NCBI GenBank assembly: GCA_965223405.1
Contig: CBDCWO010000006.1
Span: 2,852,001 to 2,916,000, forward strand
Origin: CBDCWO01 sp965223405
Lineage (GTDB): Bacteria; Bacteroidota; Bacteroidia; Chitinophagales; Saprospiraceae
Reading direction: 5' to 3'
DNA: 64,000 nt
Numbering within the stretch: position 1 is the first letter of the stretch; the number at the start of each line of letters is the position of its first letter. The position numbers were made by a program, and so were the translations under genes. Below the pieces are notes generated by a model. It did no database searches and had not been told where the DNA came from. It saw only the letters and a program-made list of their open reading frames with translations. This document shows, piece by piece, positions 43,849 through 52,608 of this stretch.

Positions 43849-44697
43849 TTAGAACTTGATATTTGTAAATATTAACTCTTTAAATTTTCCGCGCTTTGCA
43901 CTTGTACCACCGATGCTACTTGTTCTGGAAAGAGTAATTATTTTATTGTTTGGCTTCTTGAATATAGTCTTTATCCAATCGTGAGCAGCGTTAGTTAGTA
44001 TATAATATGCTTCCTTTTCAATTAAATTGTCAATGTATTCTGACAATCTTATTTGTGAATTTTCATCAAATAATCTGGAATTATATTTTATAAAACCGTT
44101 GTTGTTGTGAGTAACTGTGTATGGCGGATCAAGAAATACTAAGTCTCCTTTTTTAACCCTTGAAATAGTTTCATTAAAATCACAATGTTTAAGATGGACT
44201 TTCTTTAGAGCTAAACTAGCTTGTCTTAGGTTTTCAGGATCAAAGAAATCTTTCTTTCGGAATCCATATGGGACATTATATTGTCCATTTAAATTAACTC
44301 TATAAATGCCGTTATAAGATGTCTGATTTAAATAAATGAATCTTGCGGCCTTGCTTGCAGGAGCTCTTAAATTCTTGCTTCTTGATTTATAATAATATTC
44401 TTCAGTATTCTGATATGTTCTTAGGTATTTAATAACAGATTCAACATTTGTTTGTATCTGTTGAAATGTTTCAATTAGTTCTGAATTTAAGTCAGATAAA
44501 TGAGATTTTGAAGGTTGTAATTTAAAAAAAATGGATCCGGCTCCAAGAAAAGGTTCATGATATTGATTGAATCCATTTATAGGGAGAAATTCTTCAATTT
44601 GTCTTGAAAGCCAGTTTTTGCCACCAGCCCATCTTAAAAACGGTTTTGCCTTCACTGAGATTTCGCCTTGGATGTATCTATTTTTCATAAAAGTCAA
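43849..44697 (-). CDS. Dam-type (D12 class) DNA adenine-N6 methyltransferase
   Basis: 282 aa. Motif X KPFLRWAGGKNWLSRQIEEF, motif I YHEPFLGAGSIFFKL, motif IV KGDLVFLDPPYTVTHNNNGF (DPPY) and motif V-like region near YILTNAAH are all present. Transfers methyl from AdoMet to adenine, with the target site not predictable. Start at 44697 or at the second Met at 44688. First gene of the cassette nearest the recombinase; its partner is the DGQHR protein. Confidence 0.93.
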   Translation of the reverse strand: MTFMKNRYIQGEISVKAKPFLRWAGGKNWLSRQIEEFLPINGFNQYHEPFLGAGSIFFKLQPSKSHLSDLNSELIETFQQIQTNVESVIKYLRTYQNTEEYYYKSRSKNLRAPASKAARFIYLNQTSYNGIYRVNLNGQYNVPYGFRKKDFFDPENLRQASLALKKVHLKHCDFNETISRVKKGDLVFLDPPYTVTHNNNGFIKYNSRLFDENSQIRLSEYIDNLIEKEAYYILTNAAHDWIKTIFKKPNNKIITLSRTSSIGGTSAKRGKFKELIFTNIKF

Positions 44698-44761
44698 GCA
44701 TTTATCGTACGTAGGCTGTAAAGATATTACATATATTTTTAATGTCTTAAATTGGCTATAA

Positions 44762-44835
44762 CTTGTTTATATCCGTACCTTTTTTCCCGTATATATCTTC
44801 TTTCCAGATATATACCGTACCTTTTGTCCCGAATA
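44762..44835. promoter_or_regulatory. Candidate attI: insertion site with two direct repeats
   Basis: From the core C 44762 (minus strand G|TTATAGCC) to the recombinase stop. Two 20-bp direct repeats, CCGTACCTTTTTTCCCGTAT (44773-44792) and CCGTACCTTTTGTCCCGAAT (44815-44834), match at 18 of 20 positions with start points 42 bp apart. Between them TATATATCT/AGATATATA can pair. Classical attI sites also carry a core plus two upstream direct repeats bound by the integrase. Function inferred from position only. Confidence 0.6.
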
Positions 44836-44837
44836 TT

Positions 44838-46058
44838 TCAGATATCCATATCATCTATCGGGCTTTTTATATTGCAAATGTCATTTCCACTTAAATGAGT
44901 ATAAAGCATCGTGGTCTTGGGACTCTTGTGTCCAAGTATTTTTTGTAAATGTTGTACATTGACGCCTCGCTGCGATAAGTGAGTAGCATATGCATGTCGT
45001 AATCCATGTAACACTACCTTTTGCATTATACCAGATTTAATCAGGGCTTTCTTAAATACCTTCCTGGCACTGCTTTTACTGTATTTTCCTGACTGATTAT
45101 TTCCTTCAAATAAATAATTCGATGGTTGGTATGCCTCATAATAGTTGCGCAACAAGCCTAACACTTTCGGAGATAGTGGAACCCGACGGTCCTTACACCC
45201 TTTTCCACCTCGAATATAAATTAATCCTTCTTCACTTCGGACATCCCCAATTTTAATGTTCAACGCTTCCCCAATCCTCAATCCGGCACTGTATACCAGC
45301 ATTAAAATTGTCCGATGTTTAAGATTAGTGGTATGCTTAAATATCTTCTGGACTTCCTCTAGGGTCAATATATTCGGTAAGGTCGCCTTTTTGTTCGGCC
45401 GTTCGATATTTTGCAAATCACCAATAGCCAGATTATGTACTTGTAAATAAATTTTTATTGCATTTATCCATTGGTTCTGAGTACTGTAGGATTTCTTTTT
45501 TTGGATAAACTGGGCATGATTGTAGTCAACTATATGTGCCTTGGTGATTCCATCCCAGGACAAATCTACATGTTCCTTAAAAAACTGAATGACAAAACTT
45601 ACATAGGACTTTATCGTATTCGCACTATACCGGCGCTGCTCCATCCACCGTTTCATCTCATGTATCTTCTTCATGACTTTACCAGCTATCGGCCGGAAAG
45701 AAGCTGTTTGTTGAATATTCATACCCTTTTCTTCAGTATGCTTAGCGCTGACTTGCACGTTAGGATGAAGACGGGTCATATCCAACCAGATAGTACCCCG
45801 ACAATGATTTAATAAAGCCTTGAGTTGCTCCTGGTTATCCAAAATATAATAGCAACGGTCTGGTTGAGACCAAATCACATATTTTAACCGGGTCAAAAAA
45901 GTGATGATTGGATCTTCAAAAGGAAAATGAAGCCCTATCCGGTTTTCATCACCATGTCTATAGTTATACAATCCAATAGTCAGCCGGCTAATAGTAGATC
46001 GGGAAGACCAGGATTCTTTTATTATATATGGTGGAATAGTGGGAAATTGACTCATCAT
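44838..46058 (-). CDS. Tyrosine recombinase, candidate array integrase (not canonical IntI)
   Basis: 406 aa. Residues 1-125 are an N-terminal module often seen in Bacteroidota recombinases (FLTRLKYVIWSQPDRCYYIL, LLNHCRGTIWLDMTRL). Residues 130-220 are the core-binding domain (RYSANTIKSYVSFVIQFFKE). Catalytic residues: R261 (YSAGLRIGEA), K286/K289 (GGKGCKDRR), H351 and R354 (HGLRHAYATH), H377 (LGHKSPKTT), Y386 (MLYTHL). Only about 50 residues separate the Lys hairpin from HGLRH, so the extra IntI domain is missing. It is transcribed toward the array, with repeats directly after its stop. The end, NIKSPIDDM, recalls the IntI tail. Confidence 0.9.
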   Translation of the reverse strand: MMSQFPTIPPYIIKESWSSRSTISRLTIGLYNYRHGDENRIGLHFPFEDPIITFLTRLKYVIWSQPDRCYYILDNQEQLKALLNHCRGTIWLDMTRLHPNVQVSAKHTEEKGMNIQQTASFRPIAGKVMKKIHEMKRWMEQRRYSANTIKSYVSFVIQFFKEHVDLSWDGITKAHIVDYNHAQFIQKKKSYSTQNQWINAIKIYLQVHNLAIGDLQNIERPNKKATLPNILTLEEVQKIFKHTTNLKHRTILMLVYSAGLRIGEALNIKIGDVRSEEGLIYIRGGKGCKDRRVPLSPKVLGLLRNYYEAYQPSNYLFEGNNQSGKYSKSSARKVFKKALIKSGIMQKVVLHGLRHAYATHLSQRGVNVQHLQKILGHKSPKTTMLYTHLSGNDICNIKSPIDDMDI

Positions 46059-46231
46059 CTTGGTGCTCAGAAAATTGAAATTCTAAGATATACAATCAGA
46101 ACCGAATTTTGAAAAAGTAGAGGATATTTTTCTGTACCGGTAAGCTATTAGCTTTTGGCCATTTGCCATTCGCTAGAGTATTATCTTTCACTATTGGCTA
46201 ACAGCAAATAGCGAATAGCCAATGGATAATA

Positions 46232-47356
46232 TTACTCCATCTTCAATACCGCATATTTTCCTTTATTCCAACCGTGGATCAGCAAATACAATTGCTGGGA
46301 TCCATCCGCCTGCTTTACAAAATGAGGCCATACATGGTGAATATTGGTCAGTATCGGGATATCCAAATCCCCGGGGACAATAGTAGATACCAGATTTTCC
46401 CCGGTATGCGCGTAAATAGGTGCCGACTTCATCCCTTCGAGCGCACTCAAAGCATTAAAAAAGTAATGTTCATCCTTAAAAGAAACATTACATACCAAAC
46501 TCTTCGCCGGAATATCTTCAAACATATCGATGTACTTTCCTTTTTTGTTGAACCGGACCACCTGACCCGCTGCCCGGTTGGCCACCAGGATGTGTTTTCC
46601 TTTTGCCAATACCCCGTGGGCGGTTTGAAACTGACCGGGTTGAGTACCTTTTCCACCCCAGGCAATGGGAGCCCAATCCCACACGCCCTTTTTTTCTCGT
46701 ATGGTCAAGATAAAATCTCCTTTGGAATAACCGGTCGAGGCATATATTTTGCCTTTTAGATAAGTTACATCCGTAACACCAAAATTACTTTCCTCGGATG
46801 CGTAAAACGCATTGGCCGGAGCAAATTTAAATTCGTTACCGGTGGGTTTGAGAATTTCACTGACCACCGTACCATCCAGGGTTACGACCAGGACCCTTTT
46901 CCCCTCCTGGGCTAACGCCAGGTACTTCTGAGATTTATGTACAAAGAATACGATACCGTGAATATTGTCTTTTAAACGTGCATCGGTACCCAATTTAGTC
47001 CACTTGGTGAGGTCCGCACTGATAGCACAAAGTCCATATCCCGGGATCCCCGTGTACACGATTCCGGTTTCCGGATCTTCGTTGAACCCTCCGTGCATTT
47101 TAGGTTCATGTTCTACAGCCTCCTCAGGAAATGCAGCAGTCAGTTCCTGGTCCCAGGAAAATACATATTCTCCCTGTCCGGATACCAATTTGACCTGCTG
47201 GGGCAAATTCGATGCAGCACGGTATTGCTTTGAAAAATGAACGGTCTCATCGGCATGATGGGTATCATCACGATGAGTTATTTGAGCCATCGAGATGCCA
47301 GTGATCCCTAAGAAGAAGCCAAAGCAGAGAGTCTTTATCAAGGTGTCTTTTGTCAT
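46232..47356 (-). CDS. Secreted beta-propeller protein
   Basis: 374 aa with signal peptide (TLIKTLCFGFFLGITGISMA). Repeated beta segments (GFNEDPETGIVYTGIPGYGL, GVTDVTYLKGKIYASTGYSK, GQFQTAHGVLAKGKHILVAN, RAAGQVVRFNKKGKYIDMF) match NHL/SMP-30-like six-bladed propellers. No catalytic residue is obvious. It is divergent from the sulfatase operon and probably belongs to the same polysaccharide locus. Confidence 0.7.
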   Translation of the reverse strand: MTKDTLIKTLCFGFFLGITGISMAQITHRDDTHHADETVHFSKQYRAASNLPQQVKLVSGQGEYVFSWDQELTAAFPEEAVEHEPKMHGGFNEDPETGIVYTGIPGYGLCAISADLTKWTKLGTDARLKDNIHGIVFFVHKSQKYLALAQEGKRVLVVTLDGTVVSEILKPTGNEFKFAPANAFYASEESNFGVTDVTYLKGKIYASTGYSKGDFILTIREKKGVWDWAPIAWGGKGTQPGQFQTAHGVLAKGKHILVANRAAGQVVRFNKKGKYIDMFEDIPAKSLVCNVSFKDEHYFFNALSALEGMKSAPIYAHTGENLVSTIVPGDLDIPILTNIHHVWPHFVKQADGSQQLYLLIHGWNKGKYAVLKME

Positions 47357-47761
47357 TATTTGAGGTTTATTTTGAATAAAGATAAAAACATCTCATCTTT
47401 ATTCAGCCACCTCAACCTTCTTACTTGCAGAAATTATGCAAGATATCGATATGCAAAAAGGATTATATTGGTAATTGACCGATTTTTTGGAGCGATAAAA
47501 CTTTGAATCTTGATTTATTTCAACTATTGTTTCCTTAATTTCTGAATTGTAGCATGAATTGAAATCACTCTATCCTAAAACAAGGTCAAAAGCCTATCGA
47601 TAGGAGTGTAATCGATGAATCCATTGGGAGTGTAAATATGGCAAAAATGCAAATTATGACGATGGAATACAGGGGTATCCAATCAAATGGAGCATGGAGG
47701 CTAAATAATTTGAATATGGTATTTCTATCCTTAGACTATTCCACCAACTTATATTACTAAA
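47357..47761. promoter_or_regulatory. Divergent intergenic region with two TATCGATA palindromes
   Basis: 405 bp between the propeller and first sulfatase gene. Contains ATATCGATAT (47443-47452) and CCTATCGATAGG (47593-47604), both centred on TATCGATA and about 150 bp apart. Candidate binding sites for a shared regulator of the divergent genes. No gene seen. Confidence 0.4.
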
Positions 47762-49246
47762 ATGAAGAATATTTTATCTTTTTTGACGGTTGTATTCCTT
47801 GCATTTTCAGTAGGGTGCACGAAAAAGACTGCACTGCCAAATATTATTGTCTTTTTGGCGGACGATCTGGGATATGGTGACCTGGGTTGTTATGGAAATC
47901 CGATTATTAAGACACCTAACCTGGATAGGTTTGCAGACCAGGGTGTCAGAATGACGGATTGTCATTCGGGTGGTACCGTTTGTTCCCCATCACGATCGGC
48001 ACTTTTAACCGGTAGAAATCCTTACCGGAGTGGTTTTTTCTACATTGCCGGACGCAACACTTATTTGCAGGATCAGGAAATCACAATCGCAGAAATTCTT
48101 CACGATCAGGGATATGAAACCAGCTTTTGGGGTAAATGGCATCTCTCAACTCTCGAGAAAAAAAACCGGGATCAACCGGGCCCCGGAGACCAGGGATTTG
48201 ATTACTGGATGGGGACGACGGTCAATGCATTTGAAGGGCCCAGAAATCCCCAAAAGTTTATCTTAAATGGGACACCGGTAGGGGAAGTTGAAGGTTGGTA
48301 CTGTGATGTGATCGTCGATAAAGCTTGCGAATGGCTGAAACATATCCGCAACAAGGAAAAACCGTTTTTTATGTATTTGTCTGCTCATGAACCTCACACT
48401 CCGATTGCACCGCCCGCGGAATACAGCAAACTTTATGACAATCCCAGGGTTGACCAATTAGAGGAGAAAATTAAATACGGTCAGGTCTCTCGGCCTGAAA
48501 TAGAGATATCCGCTTACAAAAAGGAGTATTACGGTACCGTAAATCAACTGGACGATGCCTTCGGACGTTTGATGAGTACTCTTGATGATTTGGGTCTTGA
48601 TCAGAATACGCTGGTCATTTTTACCAGTGATAATGGACCTGAAACCCCGGTAACCTTCGAAGAATCATTGGGAAACTGGGATGACCCCATCCGAGATAAA
48701 TGTTTCGGTACTCCGGGTGAGCTGCGAGGCATGAAAAGATTTCCGTATGAAGGAGGACATAGAGTCCCGGGAATTGTCAGGTATCCGGAGGTAATTCCGG
48801 CCGGTATTGAAAGTAACATTCTTTTCAATGGGACGGATCTACTGCCGACAATCGTTCATCTCACAAAATCCACCCTTCCCGCCGATCGCTCCATTGATGG
48901 GAAAAATGCCTTTGCTGCTTTTTTGAATCAAGAGGTAAAACGGGATGTATCTGAAATATGGTTTTACCCCAATCATGAAGATACCTATTTCAGAATGCCG
49001 CAAATGTCGATGCGAAAAGACAATTATACTCTGATCGGCTGGTTACCCGCAAAGCATGATTCGCTAAACCTGAAAAACTGGATGGCTACTAACGATCCCC
49101 AAAAATTTGAACTCTACGACTTGTCAAAAGACCTGGCCCAGGTCCATGATATTACTGCAAAGTACCCGGAGATCGTAACTTCCATGCGCAATGAAATGAT
49201 CACACTTTGGCGAGAAATGAGGGATGAGGGATTATCTATAAAATAA
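47762..49246 (+). CDS. Sulfatase (formylglycine-dependent), lipoprotein
   Basis: 494 aa with lipobox FSVGC (Cys19). Sulfatase signature GGTVCSPSRSALLTGRNPYR: Cys74 of CSPSR is converted to formylglycine. Metal-site DDLGYGDLGCYG at residues 34-45 and a second metal pair in FTSDNGPE. Removes sulfate esters from a glycan, at the cell surface or in the periplasm. First gene of an operon with the small GH2-domain protein, 18 bp downstream. Confidence 0.95.
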   Translation: MKNILSFLTVVFLAFSVGCTKKTALPNIIVFLADDLGYGDLGCYGNPIIKTPNLDRFADQGVRMTDCHSGGTVCSPSRSALLTGRNPYRSGFFYIAGRNTYLQDQEITIAEILHDQGYETSFWGKWHLSTLEKKNRDQPGPGDQGFDYWMGTTVNAFEGPRNPQKFILNGTPVGEVEGWYCDVIVDKACEWLKHIRNKEKPFFMYLSAHEPHTPIAPPAEYSKLYDNPRVDQLEEKIKYGQVSRPEIEISAYKKEYYGTVNQLDDAFGRLMSTLDDLGLDQNTLVIFTSDNGPETPVTFEESLGNWDDPIRDKCFGTPGELRGMKRFPYEGGHRVPGIVRYPEVIPAGIESNILFNGTDLLPTIVHLTKSTLPADRSIDGKNAFAAFLNQEVKRDVSEIWFYPNHEDTYFRMPQMSMRKDNYTLIGWLPAKHDSLNLKNWMATNDPQKFELYDLSKDLAQVHDITAKYPEIVTSMRNEMITLWREMRDEGLSIK

Positions 49247-49263
49247 AATTCAACAGTTGGAAA

Positions 49264-49659
49264 TTGAAAAAATTATTTAACGGAATCCTGATGTTGATGG
49301 CAGTTTCTGTCACTTGTGCGATGCAGACAAGTGTTCGTTCTGATAACAATGTGAATATGGATATTACTACCGACAGGCAAAACGTAGTGCATGTGGAAGT
49401 GAATATACTGGATAAAGAAAATAATCTTGTGCCGAATGCCTCCAACAGGATCCTTTTTACTGTAGAAGGAGAGGCTAGAATAATTGCTGTGGATAATGGA
49501 GATCCCCTAAATGAAGAGGGCTTTGCCACGAATTCGCGTAAAACGTTTAACAGGAAATGCCTGGTGATACTGCAATCAACTGGAAAAGCTGGAAATTTTA
49601 ACCTATTTGCGAGATCAAATGGGTTGGAATATTCAGATACGACCCTAGTTTCCAAATAA
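49264..49659 (+). CDS. Orphan GH2 C-terminal domain protein, exported
   Basis: 131 aa from a TTG start (next Met at residue 10). A signal-like N-terminus (FNGILMLMAVSVTCAM) is followed by one domain: EVNILDKENNLVPNASNRIL, TVEGEARIIAVDNGDPLNEE, CLVILQSTGKAGNFNLFARS. That is the beta-sandwich found at the C-terminus of GH2 beta-galactosidases, which here lacks its catalytic barrel. It may be a remnant with a newly acquired signal, or a free carbohydrate-binding module. Confidence 0.75.
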   Translation: MKKLFNGILMLMAVSVTCAMQTSVRSDNNVNMDITTDRQNVVHVEVNILDKENNLVPNASNRILFTVEGEARIIAVDNGDPLNEEGFATNSRKTFNRKCLVILQSTGKAGNFNLFARSNGLEYSDTTLVSK

Positions 49660-49774
49660 TGAAGTTGGTAAACCACTGCAATACCTGATTGATAAATTAT
49701 ATCACTTTGCAGAGAATAAATATTTAAAAATGAACCTGGATAATGAATTGGTAAAAGCAAATACCGCGATCAAT

Positions 49775-51343
49775 ATGAACTTGAAAAATAATTGGAAATT
49801 AAATTGGATCTACCTGTTTGTCATACTAACAACGATAACCACATCAGTAGCGATGGCCAATGATCCGACAACACCAGATCGTCCCAATATTATTTTGATC
49901 TATGCCGATGACCTGGGCATAGGAATGCTCGGTTGTTATGGGCAAAAAGTAATAACTACTCCTCATATTGATAAGTTGGCATCGGAGGGTATCCGATTCA
50001 CCAATTACTATGGTAGTACATTTTGTGCGCCTGCGCGATATTCATTGGCAACGGGGATGCACGATGGACGCTTCAATGCCTGGAACCATACCAATGCCGG
50101 CTTGATCGTCCGACGGGATGCAGGAAGGATTTCGGAAGAAGAATTCAACGAGCAGTTTACAAAACTCAAAGCCAACGCCCGACCCATACAGGAACAGGAA
50201 GTATTTTTGGGACAGGTGGCCCAGCAAAACGGTTATCGTACCGCTCAATTTGGCAAATTGGACAGTGGCTTTCTTACCTGGTACGAACGAGTCAAAAGGT
50301 TTGGCTGGGATCACCATGAAGGCTATTATGACCATATACGGGCGCATGGTTTTTATCCACCCTATATTTGGGTTAACGGGAAAAAGAGAACTCTGGAAGG
50401 AAATCCACATGCTGACGCCGGTAAAATGTCAGAAAAGGGAGATGAACCTGTGGGTTCAGGTGGAGAGACCTATTCCCAGGATGTGTTTATTCAAGATATC
50501 TTGAACTATATCCGGGAACATAAAAATGAACGTTTTTTCCTTTATCACCCCACCCAATTACCTCATGGTCCGGTAGCCATTCCCAAATTGCATCCCGATT
50601 TTGCTGATCATCCAACCATGACTCTGGCTGAAAAAAAATATGCCTCCATGATCAAATTACTTGACAACCACGTTGGGTTGATTATGAAGGAACTTAAAGA
50701 TCTCGGACTTGATGAAACAACTGTGGTTATGTTTACGGCCGACAACGGTCACGAGCTTTATTACGGCCCCAAACCAAGTTATAAACTGGGATTCAATGTG
50801 GATGGAGAGCAAACCAATCTGACCAATAATAAGTGGAGGACCAGCGAAGCAGGCGATATTTTCAACGGTGCAGGAGGTCGGGCCGGCCTGAAGCGAAGTG
50901 GCTACCAAGGGGGAGTGCAACTACCGATGATCATACGATGGTCCGGTAAAATTAACCCTGGCACAACCACTGACCTGCTGACCGCACAATATGATATACT
51001 GCCAACGGTTGCTGAGCTAACAGAGGGCCAGCCTCCGGCCGGCAAAGATGGCATCTCATTTGTTCCAACACTTCATCGTCAACCTCAAATACAAAAACAT
51101 AAATATGTAGTTATCAACAACGAATTCCGGCAAGGGCATTTGTCACGTACTTGCCTAATCACCAGTGAAGGCTGGAAGCTGGTTGAGATTGATCGTAGTT
51201 TAGATTCATTTCAGCTCTACCGCATTCCCGAAGACAATGAAGAACGAATCGATCTTGCAGGTGAATTTCCGGAAAAGGTGGCTGAACTCAAAGATATATT
51301 ATTGCGAGAGTTGGGCTCGGCAAGGCCCGATTTGATCAGATAA
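49775..51343 (+). CDS. Sulfatase (formylglycine-dependent), secreted
   Basis: Start chosen at 49775 (MNLKNNWKLNWIYLFVILTT), which gives a signal peptide; an ATG 45 bp upstream would add a charged leader. Signature GSTFCAPARYSLATGMHDGR, with Cys of CAPAR as formylglycine site (CxAxR variant). Metal sites YADDLGIGMLGC and FTADNGHE. A large insert (GYYDHIRAHGFYPPYIWVNG) shapes the substrate pocket. Same operon direction as the first sulfatase. Confidence 0.95.
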   Translation: MNLKNNWKLNWIYLFVILTTITTSVAMANDPTTPDRPNIILIYADDLGIGMLGCYGQKVITTPHIDKLASEGIRFTNYYGSTFCAPARYSLATGMHDGRFNAWNHTNAGLIVRRDAGRISEEEFNEQFTKLKANARPIQEQEVFLGQVAQQNGYRTAQFGKLDSGFLTWYERVKRFGWDHHEGYYDHIRAHGFYPPYIWVNGKKRTLEGNPHADAGKMSEKGDEPVGSGGETYSQDVFIQDILNYIREHKNERFFLYHPTQLPHGPVAIPKLHPDFADHPTMTLAEKKYASMIKLLDNHVGLIMKELKDLGLDETTVVMFTADNGHELYYGPKPSYKLGFNVDGEQTNLTNNKWRTSEAGDIFNGAGGRAGLKRSGYQGGVQLPMIIRWSGKINPGTTTDLLTAQYDILPTVAELTEGQPPAGKDGISFVPTLHRQPQIQKHKYVVINNEFRQGHLSRTCLITSEGWKLVEIDRSLDSFQLYRIPEDNEERIDLAGEFPEKVAELKDILLRELGSARPDLIR

Positions 51344-51448
51344 TGTCTTATACTAAAATAGAAGGTCTCTGGGAATAAGAGAATTTTTGTTTTGGTTAGT
51401 ACATTTTAATATTTTTCTGGGATATTTGTCTCACACAAAACTAATTGG

Positions 51449-52225
51449 ATGAATAATATTAGAAAAATAGTTAATATATTACTTGTCTTGTTCATTGCCA
51501 TTTTTTATTTTTCCTGTTTTACGGCCAATAAGGAGCATAGAGAGATGGACAAAGATGAATCGCAATATTCCTATCTGGTAAAAAAAGTAGAGGAAGCCCA
51601 CTTCATATCATCGGAATGGAATGATTACTTCTGGAGGGGCATTGATGCTATTGGAATAGAAAATTTCATGGGGGAAAAACCGGACCATTTTCCTAGTACA
51701 AAGGTTAAACTACGTTACGACAAGGATCATATTTATGTCATTTTTAGTGTCGATGATCAATACATCAAAGCAGTGGCCAAAGAAACCCACGGCAGAGTCT
51801 GGGAAGATAGTTGTGTAGAATTCTTTTTTTCACCCGGACCGGATGTAGAAAGGGGGTATTTTAACCTGGAAGCGAATTGTAAAGGCGTATTTTTGCTGCA
51901 ATATCATCTCAATGATCGCGAAATCAATGAATTTGTCGACTTGGATGATTGTGCTCAGATAGAAATTGCTCATTCTCTGACCAGGAATGTAGAGCAGGAA
52001 TCAGCAGATCCTGAAGTTTGGACCCTGGAATATAAATTACCCATATCCATATTGTCAAAATACATGAAAGTAGAAACGCCGGGTCCGGGAGTAAGCTGGC
52101 GAGCCAATTTTTATAAATGTGCCGATAAGACATCCCACCCCCATTGGCTTACCTGGGCACCTGTAGATTTTCCCCGTCCCAATTTTCATCTGCCTGAATT
52201 CTTTGGAAGGTTGGAATTTGAGTGA
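51449..52225 (+). CDS. CBM9-like carbohydrate-binding lipoprotein
   Basis: 258 aa with lipobox FYFSC. The domain (KVKLRYDKDHIYVIFSVDDQ, GRVWEDSCVEFFFSPGPD, GYFNLEANCKGVFLLQ, RANFYKCADKTSHPHWLTWA) is the family-9-like carbohydrate-binding fold common in Bacteroidota polysaccharide loci. Probably holds glycan at the cell surface for the sulfatases and lyase. Confidence 0.85.
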   Translation: MNNIRKIVNILLVLFIAIFYFSCFTANKEHREMDKDESQYSYLVKKVEEAHFISSEWNDYFWRGIDAIGIENFMGEKPDHFPSTKVKLRYDKDHIYVIFSVDDQYIKAVAKETHGRVWEDSCVEFFFSPGPDVERGYFNLEANCKGVFLLQYHLNDREINEFVDLDDCAQIEIAHSLTRNVEQESADPEVWTLEYKLPISILSKYMKVETPGPGVSWRANFYKCADKTSHPHWLTWAPVDFPRPNFHLPEFFGRLEFE

Positions 52226-52239
52226 ATATACAAGTCGGA

Positions 52240-52334
52240 GAATTCCTTTAGGGTTAGAGTGGCAGGAAGCATACAATATTTTGTATGATTTCATATATTC
52301 TTATAAATGCCTCTTTCGGAGTAGACTCACTAGT
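52240..52334 (-). repeat. Truncated MITE (IS1182-like ends)
   Basis: On the minus strand it begins GAGTCTACTCCGAAAG after ACTAGT and follows the MITEs at 58863/59139 through ATACAAAATATTGTATGC and CTAACCCTAAAGG, then breaks off. The 52335-52585 stretch holds a REP-like palindrome (near 52432) and no gene. Confidence 0.6.
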
Positions 52335-52585
52335 CTTGAACTTCAGAAATTAAGTAATTACAGGGTATAACGATAAAGGTCGCCCATTGGTCTGCGAAAT
52401 TTATTTCGCAGTCTCTAAGAAAACAAATAAACCTGCCAGCGCAGGCTGGTTTGGTTGACCATTGGACTCAAAAAAGTATATATTTTACCCAAATAATCTT
52501 TCAAAGGCAGGTTAAACCGCATACGACGATTTCTTTGACATTTTCTCTTTAGAACATCAATAAAAAGTATAGTTGGTACGAAATC

Positions 52586-52608
52586 TTTTCGGAGTAGACT
52601 CACTAGTA
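52586..52608 (-). repeat. Solo MITE end abutting the heparinase-like gene
   Basis: CTTTTCGGAGTAGACTC then ACTAGTACTAGT. The TAG stop of the heparinase-like gene is the CTA inside the second ACTAGT, so insertion seems to have set the present stop codon. Confidence 0.55.

Noticed and set aside
44838..46058. Calling the 406-aa recombinase IntI
   Set aside because: The segment between the Lys hairpin and HGLRH is too short to hold the IntI-specific domain; only the catalytic residues and the last few residues recall IntI.
46150..46225. Inverted ATTTGCCATTCGC / GCGAATAGCCAATGG repeats between the recombinase and the propeller gene
   Set aside because: Imperfect, low-complexity copies of a common short motif; could be a terminator region but no clear stem with a U-run was found.
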